Shown piece by piece: positions 1 through 5,029 of a stretch of 5,029 nucleotides of DNA. The number at the start of each line of letters is the position of its first letter. Positions within the stretch are counted from its first letter, which is position 1. The notes under the pieces were generated by a model. It saw nothing but the letters and a program-made list of their open reading frames with translations, was not told where the DNA came from and ran no database searches. Where the stretch lies: NCBI GenBank assembly GCA_015523685.1, contig WAJW01000011.1, positions 1 through 5,029 of the forward strand. Reading direction: 5' to 3'. The stretch comes from Archaeoglobaceae archaeon. GTDB taxonomy: Archaea; Halobacteriota; Archaeoglobi; Archaeoglobales; JdFR-42. A program made the position numbers and the translations under genes.

Positions 1-43
1 ATTCAAATCTACTCATAAGGGCAGCTGATGTAGTGATTTGAAT
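1..43. repeat. 9-bp inverted repeat flanking an inverted piece of the UbiX reading frame
   Basis: Positions 1-9 (ATTCAAATC) are the exact reverse complement of 35-43 (GATTTGAAT). The 25 bases between them (10-34), read on the plus strand together with the arms in the frame starting at position 3, encode SNLLIRAADVV. This is the expected UbiX continuation after the minus-strand residues NSYNSN. The segment is thus turned around relative to its gene. Turning 10-34 back would restore the motif but would still meet a TGA (39-41 in the plus reading) after one more residue. This fits a fold-back duplication joined at microhomology better than a clean invertible switch. Confidence 0.75.
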
Positions 44-341
44 TGTATGAGTTAGATATCGCACTAGCTGTCTTGATGCTTGAGGGAATTATAAGCATGC
101 CTTCAGTTTTAAAAGATCCACTTGCTATCCTTGCTCCAACATCATCTATGTCATATACAAAATCTGCAAGCTCTTTTACTTCTTCAATAGTGTAATTGGT
201 TTCCTGCTCTATAGTCATCTCAGCAGCTTTTGTTACAATAAGATGAGTTTCAACATCTCTCAAACTGTTTAGGATTTCAAGAGTCCGTATGCCGTAAATC
301 TGACCTGTTGCACCACTCAAGGCTACAATAAGCCTCTTCAC
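9..341 (-). CDS. ubiX: UbiX/Pad1-family flavin prenyltransferase, N-terminal part, interrupted
   Basis: UbiX enzymes join a dimethylallyl group to FMN to make prenylated FMN, the cofactor of UbiD-type reversible decarboxylases. Residues 1-102 match the family: the flavin-binding start LIVALSGATGQIYGIR (4-19), ETHLIVTKAAE (31-41), and the SGSFKTEGM...PSSIKT block (74-91), where the usual PCS reads PSS. The start is GTG at 341-339. An AGGTGG ribosome site lies 7 bases upstream, and the GTG overlaps the ligase stop codon by 4 bp (GTGA), so translation is probably coupled. After Asn102 the frame runs eight unrelated residues (HYISCPYE) to a stop. Family members are about 190 residues and should continue with a LLTRAADVV-like segment; that segment is present here in inverted orientation on the plus strand (3-35). 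The gene is therefore cut by a rearrangement or sequencing/assembly artefact, not a naturally short protein. Family call is confident; the last eight residues are not real family sequence. Confidence 0.88.
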   Translation of the reverse strand: MKRLIVALSGATGQIYGIRTLEILNSLRDVETHLIVTKAAEMTIEQETNYTIEEVKELADFVYDIDDVGARIASGSFKTEGMLIIPSSIKTASAISNSYNSNHYISCPYE

Positions 342-2002
342 TCATTACCCACCTTTGATATCTCTTTTTCCAGTAATTTACGTCTGACAACTTTTCCAGA
401 AGATGTAGTTGGAATTGATTTAATGAAATCTATTTCTCTGGGTACTTTGTAGGAGGGAAGCTTACTTTTAACCATGGATGTGATTTCTTCTTTGATTTTG
501 TCTTTTTCGTCAACAGATAATTCCCTCTTTGGCACTATAAATGCTTTAACGATTTGTCCTCGCTCAGGGTCAGGTTTTCCAACGACAACAACTTCATTTA
601 CAATTGGGTGTCCCAATATTACTTGCTCAACTTCATCCGGAGACACTAAAGCACCACTAACTTTGATCATATCGTCAGCTCTGCCCAAAATGATCACACT
701 GCCGTCCTCATCTTCTATGAAATTGTCAGCCATTATTGTCCAACCATCTAAAATAGCTTCTTTCTGTTTTTCTGTTTCTCCCCAATAAAGAGCCCCTCCT
801 ATTCCTATAGTTGCTATTCTACCCATCTTACCGGGTTTAAGTGGTTTCCCATCTTCTGATACAATCATATATCTTATACTCGGAATGGGTAACATTTTTT
901 TCTTATTCACATTTGACCATGACCAGAATATACCATGTGTTTCAGTGGTGCCATAACAATTATAGAGTCTTGTACCAAATCTTTTCTCAATTTCATCCCA
1001 TAAATCGTAGTTTAAGGGGGCTCCAGCACTGGTTAGAACCCTAAGAGAGCTCAGATTGTATTTTTTATCTACGTCAGCTTGCAACATCCTGTAATAAAAT
1101 GTTGGGACTGAATTAAATACAGTAACCTTATATCTATCTATCATTTCCGCAATTCTATCTGGATCCCTTGCTCCTAAAGGCATTACTATAAGAGTGGATC
1201 CGTTGAAAAGAGGAACGGCCATAGAAAAACAATATCCCCATGCAAAAGACCATGGTATTGGAGCCATAACTCTATCTTCCTGCAGGGGTCGGAAAGGCAT
1301 ACCATCAAAAAATCTGTTAAGAGCATAAAGACTACCATGTGTCATTATACATCCTTTTGGCCTTCCAGTAACACCTGATGTGTACATCACACATGCAATA
1401 TCATCCCATTGGCAGAGGGTCTTTTCTCTTAAGACTTTAGATTCGATCTCAGCTATCCTGTCATATGAGTGAATTTTGACGTTCTTTATTGTATCTGGGA
1501 GATCCGAAGCATTACCCACAACTATCAAATGTTCTATGGTGGTATTTTCCATTGCATTGAGAAACTCATCCAAGAACTGTTTCCCACATATAGCTATTCT
1601 GGCTTCAGTTTTATCGATTATATACTTAAGTTCTTCGGCCCTCAGACCAAAAAAAGTTACGATTGCCACCCTCCCAGATTTAAAGATGCCCAATAAAGAC
1701 TCTATATATTCACTTGAATTATGAAGTCTGACGATAACTCTTTCAGCAACTTCTTTAGTCCCTATTACTTCATTTAAATAATTTGCAACTTGATTTGAAC
1801 GTTTAATTAATTCTGAAAACGTTACCAGCTTGTTATTGTCTATTACTGCAATTGAGTTCTCTCGATTATTTTTAATTACCCTGCTAAAAAGGTCTTCTCC
1901 GATATTTAATTCTTCTGGAGGTTCTAAATTTGGAGCCCCAAAATAAAATGTAGGCCAGTACTTTGGTGGAGGAAGATATTTCATTAAGTTTTCCTGTACC
2001 AT
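338..2002 (-). CDS. AMP-forming acyl/aryl-CoA ligase (ANL superfamily)
   Basis: This enzyme activates a carboxylic acid with ATP to an acyl-adenylate and then transfers it to CoA. From the chosen start (554 residues) the ANL motifs appear in order: P-loop YTSGVTGRPKG (207-217, Val where Ser/Thr is usual), PIPWSFAWGY in the substrate-pocket region (248-257), SAGAPL (325-330), YGTTETH (350-356), DGWTIMADN (419-427, where the usual TGD reads MAD but the ribose-binding Asp is kept), hinge and C-domain GRADDMIKVSG (440-450), and catalytic Lys537 in TSSGK. Family size is about 500-570. The ATG at 2002-2000 is preferred because a strong GGAGGGG lies 8 bases upstream. An in-frame ATG at 2041-2039 would add 13 residues, translate across that site and overlap the upstream gene. 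Between a dehydrogenase and UbiX, an aryl or cyclic acid is a likely substrate, but benzoate, hydroxybenzoate, phthalate and aliphatic acids cannot be told apart here. Confidence 0.93.
   Translation of the reverse strand: MVQENLMKYLPPPKYWPTFYFGAPNLEPPEELNIGEDLFSRVIKNNRENSIAVIDNNKLVTFSELIKRSNQVANYLNEVIGTKEVAERVIVRLHNSSEYIESLLGIFKSGRVAIVTFFGLRAEELKYIIDKTEARIAICGKQFLDEFLNAMENTTIEHLIVVGNASDLPDTIKNVKIHSYDRIAEIESKVLREKTLCQWDDIACVMYTSGVTGRPKGCIMTHGSLYALNRFFDGMPFRPLQEDRVMAPIPWSFAWGYCFSMAVPLFNGSTLIVMPLGARDPDRIAEMIDRYKVTVFNSVPTFYYRMLQADVDKKYNLSSLRVLTSAGAPLNYDLWDEIEKRFGTRLYNCYGTTETHGIFWSWSNVNKKKMLPIPSIRYMIVSEDGKPLKPGKMGRIATIGIGGALYWGETEKQKEAILDGWTIMADNFIEDEDGSVIILGRADDMIKVSGALVSPDEVEQVILGHPIVNEVVVVGKPDPERGQIVKAFIVPKRELSVDEKDKIKEEITSMVKSKLPSYKVPREIDFIKSIPTTSSGKVVRRKLLEKEISKVGNE
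349..354 (-). promoter_or_regulatory. Ribosome binding site that fixes the GTG start of ubiX
   Basis: AGGTGG on the minus strand lies 7 bases before the GTG at 341-339. The nearby ATG at 345-343 is out of frame with UbiX, so the GTG is the start, lying inside the end of the ligase gene. Confidence 0.6.
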
Positions 2003-2010
2003 ACTACACT

Positions 2011-2017
2011 CCCCTCC
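2011..2017 (-). promoter_or_regulatory. Strong ribosome binding site deciding the ligase start
   Basis: GGAGGGG on the minus strand sits 8 bases before the ATG at 2002-2000, in the 28-bp gap after the amidohydrolase stop codon (2031-2033). Its position argues against the upstream in-frame ATG at 2041. Confidence 0.7.
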
Positions 2018-2030
2018 CTCATTCTGAAAA

Positions 2031-2969
2031 CTATATTCCATCTGGTAAGTACTTCTGCCCAGTTTTATCTTCGAGTTCTTTTAATCTATCTTTGAGACCT
2101 AAAATCCTAATTGCATTTTTATAAAGTACTTTTTCCACAACTTCCTCTTTGTACATTGGGTCACTCCTGAAATCCCTGATCCATCTTTCTGGTACTATTG
2201 TTGGATAGTCTGTTCCAAACATAAATTTATCAGGAAGCATGAAATTAATCTCTCTTTTTAAGGATTCCTCAAAATATTTTGGGGACCATCCTGAAAGCTC
2301 ATTGTACACGTTCGCTTTGTGCCTCAGAACTGCAATCATTTCGTCTTGCCACGGCCAAGAGGGATGGGATGCAATTATTTTGAGATTCGGGAAGTCAGCA
2401 GCCACATCATCCAGATCTAATGGACGATAGCACTTCAATTTTATGCCCATACCTCCTGGTGTTCCAGCTCCCATTCCAGTTGTACCTGTGTGGATTTGAA
2501 CGGGAACGTTTAGGTCCTCTAAAAGCCCAAATATGGGATAGGCAACATTTTCATCGTTAATTCTAAATCCCTGTACTCCTGGCTGGAACTTAATACCTAT
2601 TATATATTCCCTGAGGTCAGATTCAAAAATTCTTTTAATTTCCTGAATTGCTTTCTTTCCTTTCAACGGATCGACAGAACCCCAACCATAAATAAACACT
2701 TCTGGAAAATCTTTAACAAGATTAGCGACGTAATCATTAGTTAAAGGAGGATCGCCGGTAGCTGTTTCTGCATCCCATGCAACAGGCAACGCAAGAATTC
2801 TTGCTTTTCTGAAATCTTCTGCCATTTCCTCTCTTGATTTGGAAGGTGTTTTAATTCTATAGTATTTTTCCATAGCTTCTATATATCTCTTAACAGTACG
2901 CTCAATATTTTCGGCTGTACTTACATGGCAATGAACATCTATTGCTTGATATACCAATTTCTCCGCCAT
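2031..2969 (-). CDS. COG2159-type metal-dependent amidohydrolase / decarboxylase
   Basis: This is a cytoplasmic TIM-barrel metalloenzyme of the amidohydrolase-2 family, 312 residues. The family includes ACMS decarboxylase, gamma-resorcylate decarboxylase, 4-oxalomesaconate hydratase and lactone hydrolases. All expected metal ligands are visible: DVHCH with His13 and His15 near the N-terminus (11-15), His160 in VQIHTG, His202 in SHPSWPW, and Asp254 in FGTDYP. GIKFQPG (125-131) is a conserved strand in this family. The full set of ligands means the enzyme is probably active. The start ATG lies 5 bp after the dehydrogenase stop, with GGTGAT overlapping that stop codon as ribosome site. Neighbours suggest it hydrolyses, hydrates or decarboxylates a ring-derived or cyclic intermediate in the same pathway. 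The exact reaction is not readable; amidohydrolase in the literal sense is the least informative option. Confidence 0.9.
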   Translation of the reverse strand: MAEKLVYQAIDVHCHVSTAENIERTVKRYIEAMEKYYRIKTPSKSREEMAEDFRKARILALPVAWDAETATGDPPLTNDYVANLVKDFPEVFIYGWGSVDPLKGKKAIQEIKRIFESDLREYIIGIKFQPGVQGFRINDENVAYPIFGLLEDLNVPVQIHTGTTGMGAGTPGGMGIKLKCYRPLDLDDVAADFPNLKIIASHPSWPWQDEMIAVLRHKANVYNELSGWSPKYFEESLKREINFMLPDKFMFGTDYPTIVPERWIRDFRSDPMYKEEVVEKVLYKNAIRILGLKDRLKELEDKTGQKYLPDGI

Positions 2970-2974
2970 CTAAA

Positions 2975-3898
2975 TCACCCATCCTTTTTCACCTTAAAGT
3001 AATCATACCATCCTCCTTTGCTTTCTGGAGCATTTCCAAAATATCCTGCCTTTACCAATTTCTTTAAGAGGAAAGGAGGAGCATACCTTGGATCTCCAGT
3101 CTCTTTATAAATATATTCCAAACCATCATGGAGTATTTTGATCCCACCTATCATATCTACTGTTTCGAACGGCCCCATAGGATGTCCATAACCCAATTTT
3201 GCAATTGTATCTACATCTTTCACTGATGCTAGACCCTGCTCCACTATTCTTATACATTCAGCCAAAAAAGCAAATCCCATTCTGGTTGAAACTAAACCCG
3301 GAGAATCTTTTACAACTACAGGTATTTTTCCCAGTTGTTCGGATAGATTTACAATTAAACTTACTGTATTATCTGAAGTTTCTTCCCCCTTAACAACTTC
3401 CACTAGCTTCATAATGAATGGAGGATAAAAGAAGTGCATCCCTACAACCCTATCAGGTCTTTGGGTTGAAGCAGCAATGTCTGTTATCATTAGAGATGAA
3501 GTATTTGATGCTAATATGGTTTCAGGTGGGCAAATTTTATCTAATTTTGAAAATACCTGCTTTTTAAGATCCAAATCTTCAAACACTGCTTCAACAATTA
3601 TATCTGCCTTTTTTAAATCTTCATATTTTAATGTAGTTTTGATTTTATTGATAACTTCAATTACTTTTTCTTTCTCTATTCTCCCTTTCCTGGCCTGAGC
3701 ATCTAAACGATCTTTAATTTTGCCAACTGAAAACTCAAGGATTTCTTTTTTTGCATCCAGTAATATCACATCAAAACCATTTGTCGCAAAAACTTGTGCA
3801 ATCCCTGTACCCATTTTGCCCGCACCAACAATACCCACAGTATTAATATCTACCTCTCGCATGTCCATATAAGGAAAACCAAATATTTGACTGCTCAT
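2975..3898 (-). CDS. 3-hydroxyacyl-CoA dehydrogenase (HBD/HADH family), divergent active site
   Basis: The family oxidises 3-hydroxyacyl-CoA with NAD+, as in beta-oxidation or the ring-derived part of aromatic degradation. The 307 residues start with a Rossmann fold: GAGKMGTG (25-32) and Asp48 at the end of strand 2 (VILLD), indicating NAD rather than NADP. Catalytic-domain positions compared with human HADH: Ser134 in SNTSS, His155 in HFFYPP and Glu167 in KLVEVV are kept. The Asn of HFFNP is Tyr158, and the Asn of SPGFxVNR is Thr205 (SPGLVSTR). The dimerisation domain has GYGHPMGPFE (236-245) and ends in GGWYDYFK in place of the usual GxGFYxY. The N-terminus is about 18 residues longer than usual. 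Met1 is kept because a TATA-like box lies about 27 bases upstream with no ribosome site (leaderless); Met11 or Met13 are alternatives. It is the first gene of the operon. Family call is firm; substrate unknown. Confidence 0.92.
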   Translation of the reverse strand: MSSQIFGFPYMDMREVDINTVGIVGAGKMGTGIAQVFATNGFDVILLDAKKEILEFSVGKIKDRLDAQARKGRIEKEKVIEVINKIKTTLKYEDLKKADIIVEAVFEDLDLKKQVFSKLDKICPPETILASNTSSLMITDIAASTQRPDRVVGMHFFYPPFIMKLVEVVKGEETSDNTVSLIVNLSEQLGKIPVVVKDSPGLVSTRMGFAFLAECIRIVEQGLASVKDVDTIAKLGYGHPMGPFETVDMIGGIKILHDGLEYIYKETGDPRYAPPFLLKKLVKAGYFGNAPESKGGWYDYFKVKKDG

Positions 3899-3915
3899 GT
3901 ATATAGCAACTAATT

Positions 3916-3941
3916 TTTATGATATTTAAGATTTATGATAT
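3916..3941. repeat. Perfect 10-bp direct repeat over the operon promoter
   Basis: TTTATGATAT occurs at 3916-3925 and again at 3932-3941 on the plus strand, offset by 16 bases. The first copy overlaps the proposed TATA-like box, so a protein bound there would block transcription start. This is a possible operator. In a region this AT-rich, chance is a real alternative. Confidence 0.4.
3922..3929 (-). promoter_or_regulatory. TATA-like box for the leftward operon
   Basis: TTAAATAT on the minus strand is centred about 27 bases before the dehydrogenase ATG at 3898-3896, the archaeal TATA-to-start distance if transcription begins at or next to the ATG. No Shine-Dalgarno precedes the ATG, which fits a leaderless mRNA. 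The region is AT-rich, so other TATA-like strings exist (for example around 3954-3965). Confidence 0.5.
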
Positions 3942-4339
3942 GAATTTTGTAGATAAATATATATATGCAGTGAATTACCATAGATTATTATCAGTTAAAA
4001 ACTCTCTGAACATATCAAAAATATTTTTGTCCATAATTAACCCGATTATTGCATGAAAGACACGGGCGTCAACTACTACCCGTTAAAGCAAGTGGTTTCC
4101 TTCGTCCAATAACTATAAACACAGAAAGATTATGGAATTTTCAATTGAAATACTACAGGATGAGATGATTTATTCAAACCCGGAGAAAATGCCTCTTCTT
4201 TAAATCAGCATGAATACGGGAGTTCAGCAATTTATCTTTATATGGCTGCACTATCATTCGATGTACCTTAAGTCTTTCTAAAATTTAAGAACAACAAATG
4301 ATTCTGTCAATTTAATAGGAAAAAGATCAAGGCAAAAGA

Positions 4340-4347
4340 TATTTGAA
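4340..4347 (+). promoter_or_regulatory. Candidate TATA-like box for hicBA
   Basis: TATTTGAA, preceded by the purine-rich CAAAAGA (4333-4339, BRE-like), is centred about 26 bases before the hicB ATG at 4370. No Shine-Dalgarno precedes that ATG, so a leaderless transcript is plausible. The match to the TATA consensus is weak. Confidence 0.35.
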
Positions 4348-4369
4348 TTTGTTAATCCACCTTTAGAAC

Positions 4370-4597
4370 ATGAAAAGAAAGATAATACAGTTTAGAGTAT
4401 ACAAAGGCGAGAAATACTACGTTGCAGAGTGCGTAGATCTGGCTATAGTAACGCAGGGGAAAACGCTGGATGAATTGGTGGAAAACATCAAAGAAGCCAT
4501 TGAGCTACACTTAGAAGGCGAAAACCTGGAAGAACTGGGAATCTTGCCAAACTTTGCCGTTTTAATCAACATGGAGCTTGAATATGCCAAAGCTTAA
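4370..4597 (+). CDS. hicB: HicB-family antitoxin (UPF0150, short form)
   Basis: This 75-residue protein matches the HicB/UPF0150 fold, which pairs with and neutralises a HicA mRNA interferase. Diagnostic residues are the N-terminal strand KIIQFRVYKGEKYYVAEC (4-21), the DL..VTQGKTLDEL block (23-36), and the NIKEAIELHLEGE helix (39-51). It ends soon after this domain, so the C-terminal DNA-binding domain (ribbon-helix-helix or HTH) found in longer HicB proteins is missing. It may therefore not repress its own promoter directly. The ATG at 4370 is the only start, since a TAG lies two codons upstream in frame. The antitoxin gene comes first and overlaps hicA by 14 bp, opposite to the classical hicA-hicB order. 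It is a strong family match; activity as an antitoxin is inferred from the partner gene. Confidence 0.88.
   Translation: MKRKIIQFRVYKGEKYYVAECVDLAIVTQGKTLDELVENIKEAIELHLEGENLEELGILPNFAVLINMELEYAKA
4573..4576 (+). promoter_or_regulatory. Ribosome binding site deciding the hicA start
   Basis: GGAG inside the end of hicB lies 7 bases before the ATG at 4584. This favours that ATG over the in-frame TTG at 4578, which would be only one base after the site. Confidence 0.55.
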
Positions 4598-4826
4598 GAT
4601 TCTAAGCGGTAAGGAAGTTATAAAGATCTTGTCGAAGTTCGGTTTCGAAGTCGTATCTCAGAAGGGTAGCCACGTGAAGCTAAGAAGAGTTTTGCCAGAT
4701 GGGACTAAACAAACCTTAACTGTCACGCTGCACGAAGAACTCGACAAGGGCACTTTGAAGGCAATAATTAGGCAGGCTTCGAGATACATTCCTGAAGGAG
4801 AGTTGAAACAATACTTTTACCGGTAA
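4584..4826 (+). CDS. hicA: HicA-family mRNA interferase toxin
   Basis: HicA toxins are small double-stranded-RNA-binding-fold proteins that cut mRNA and so stop translation. From the ATG at 4584 the protein has 80 residues, the usual HicA size. Landmarks are LSGKEVIKILSKFGFE (7-22), the catalytic His30 in KGSHVKLRR (28-36), and the C-terminal block LHEELDKGTLKAIIRQA (49-65), equivalent to the family's H.E...GTL..IL.QA. Nothing looks inactivated. The start overlaps the hicB end by 14 bp and has its own GGAG site, so antitoxin and toxin are made from one message with coupled translation. The next TATA-like element follows directly after the stop codon. Confidence 0.9.
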   Translation: MPKLKILSGKEVIKILSKFGFEVVSQKGSHVKLRRVLPDGTKQTLTVTLHEELDKGTLKAIIRQASRYIPEGELKQYFYR

Positions 4827-4828
4827 TC

Positions 4829-4836
4829 TTTATAAA
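4829..4836 (+). promoter_or_regulatory. TATA-like box downstream of hicA
   Basis: TTTATAAA begins three bases after the hicA stop and is followed by AATTAAAAATG. It is a good archaeal TATA match. Usual geometry would place the transcript start near 4858-4860, just after the first ATG of the next frame (4855) and before the ATG at 4867. Confidence 0.5.
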
Positions 4837-4854
4837 ATTAAAAATGAATGAGAA

Positions 4855-5029
4855 ATGGCTGATGGAATGTGTGCTGTGAGGAGGTGGGATGAAGAGGTAA
4901 TCAAGTGGCTGGCTGTTGGGATGGTTCTGACCATGGTTGGATTGGCTGTGATGCCTTGTATCCAAACTCCAAAACTTGGGGCTGCAGCCACAGCCTACAC
5001 TGGAAATGCAGGTTTTGCTGGAGCAGGAG
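4855..5029 (+). CDS. Unrecognised small membrane or secreted protein, N-terminal part (runs off the window)
   Basis: A plus-strand frame opens with ATG at 4855 and stays open for 58 codons to the window end. I do not recognise a family. After a charged start (RRWDEEVIK, 9-17) comes a hydrophobic segment of about 17 residues (WLAVGMVLTMVGLAVMP, 18-34), then CIQTPKLG and a small-residue stretch rich in Ala and Gly (AAATAY...NAGFAGAG, 43-58). This could be a signal peptide followed by an exported part, or one transmembrane helix of a small protein. An in-frame TGA two codons upstream limits the start to 4855 or later; ATG 4867 fits the TATA-like box better, and ATG 4921 is possible but would cut the hydrophobic segment. 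Codons are G-rich, unlike the AT-rich operon at left. A GGAGGTGGG at 4879-4887 points to an out-of-frame ATG at 4889 that stops after three codons. Confidence 0.6.
   Translation, partial: MADGMCAVRRWDEEVIKWLAVGMVLTMVGLAVMPCIQTPKLGAAATAYTGNAGFAGAG

Larger units (their letters stand above)
3899..4369. other. Divergent intergenic region without a convincing gene
   Basis: This 471-bp AT-rich stretch separates the leftward operon from the rightward hicBA genes. Besides the promoter elements listed separately it contains only short open frames. A plus-strand frame at 4087-4203 has its only ATG at 4132 (MEFSIEILQDEM...). A plus-strand frame at 4037-4171 has no ATG upstream of its core. A minus-strand frame at 3975-4082 reads RVVVDARVFHAIIG and has an ATG at 4034-4032. 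None has a ribosome site or a family I recognise. They may be worn remains of a lost gene or chance frames. I see no tRNA, CRISPR repeat or insertion-sequence end. Confidence 0.6.

Noticed and set aside
1..43. Phase-variable invertible switch in ubiX
   Set aside because: Only 9-bp arms are present, no recombinase is in the window, and flipping the piece still leaves a stop soon after; a fold-back or assembly chimera explains it more simply.
474..788. Plus-strand open frame of 104 codons opposite the CoA ligase
   Set aside because: It lies fully antisense to a gene with intact ANL motifs, is low-complexity Ser/Thr-rich, and has no family signature; other frames opposite the operon genes (841-1044, 1469-1724, 2239-2430, 3199-3393, 3477-3698) were rejected likewise.
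2003..2041. Longer N-terminus of the CoA ligase starting at the ATG at 2041
   Set aside because: It would overlap the upstream gene, translate through a strong ribosome site and add 13 residues not needed by the family; the ATG at 2002 is better placed.
3950..3966. ATATATAT run as a second promoter or a structured RNA
   Set aside because: Simple AT repeat in an AT-rich region, at the wrong distance from either start codon; no stem or paired region could be supported.
3899..4369. CRISPR leader or repeat, tRNA, or insertion-sequence end
   Set aside because: No regularly spaced repeats, no cloverleaf-like arms with conserved T-loop, and no terminal inverted repeats with target duplication were seen.
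4578..4583. TTG start of hicA two codons upstream of the ATG
   Set aside because: The GGAG site ends one base before the TTG but sits 7 bases before the ATG at 4584, and the ATG gives the usual HicA length.
4768..4965. Minus-strand open frame of 65 codons over the end of hicA and beyond
   Set aside because: It is antisense to the hicA C-terminus and the following frame, is rich in His, Ser and Pro in a shadow-like way, and has no ribosome site or family.

Overview
The window looks like a piece of an anaerobic, probably thermophilic archaeon. The Archaeoglobaceae (Archaeoglobus, Ferroglobus, Geoglobus) are my best guess, at moderate confidence, because no phylogenetic marker is present. The reasons are TATA-like boxes about 26-27 bases upstream of start codons that have no Shine-Dalgarno (leaderless style), strong GGAGG-type sites inside the operon, AGA/AGG arginine and ATA isoleucine codons, Lys/Glu-rich proteins, and an archaeal-type short HicB/HicA pair. 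It reads like a short metagenome or single-cell contig, since both ends cut genes.

Left part (1-3898, minus strand): four tightly packed genes form one operon, transcribed right to left. In order they are a 3-hydroxyacyl-CoA dehydrogenase, a COG2159-type metal-dependent amidohydrolase/decarboxylase, an AMP-forming acyl/aryl-CoA ligase, and a UbiX-type flavin prenyltransferase. Spacings are 5 bp, about 28 bp and a 4-bp GTGA overlap. UbiX makes the prenylated FMN used by UbiD-type (de)carboxylases, so a UbiD-like gene probably lies beyond position 1. CoA ligase + UbiX + hydroxyacyl-CoA dehydrogenase suggests CoA-dependent breakdown of an aromatic or cyclic carboxylic acid; the substrate cannot be read from the sequence.

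The UbiX gene is broken at the window edge in a telling way. After residue 102 the minus strand leaves the family sequence, and the expected continuation (SNLLIRAADVV) is found on the plus strand at 3-35, between 9-bp inverted repeats. This is most easily read as a fold-back chimera or assembly palindrome; a real small inversion is less likely.

Middle (3899-4369): a gene-poor, AT-rich divergent region. It holds a TATA-like element for the operon, a perfect 10-bp direct repeat overlapping that element, a weaker TATA-like element for the rightward genes, and only short open frames.

Right part (4370-5029, plus strand): a hicB-hicA toxin-antitoxin pair in antitoxin-first order with a 14-bp overlap, then a TATA-like element and the start of an unrecognised small protein with one hydrophobic segment. 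That last gene runs off the window and has a G-richer composition than its neighbours.
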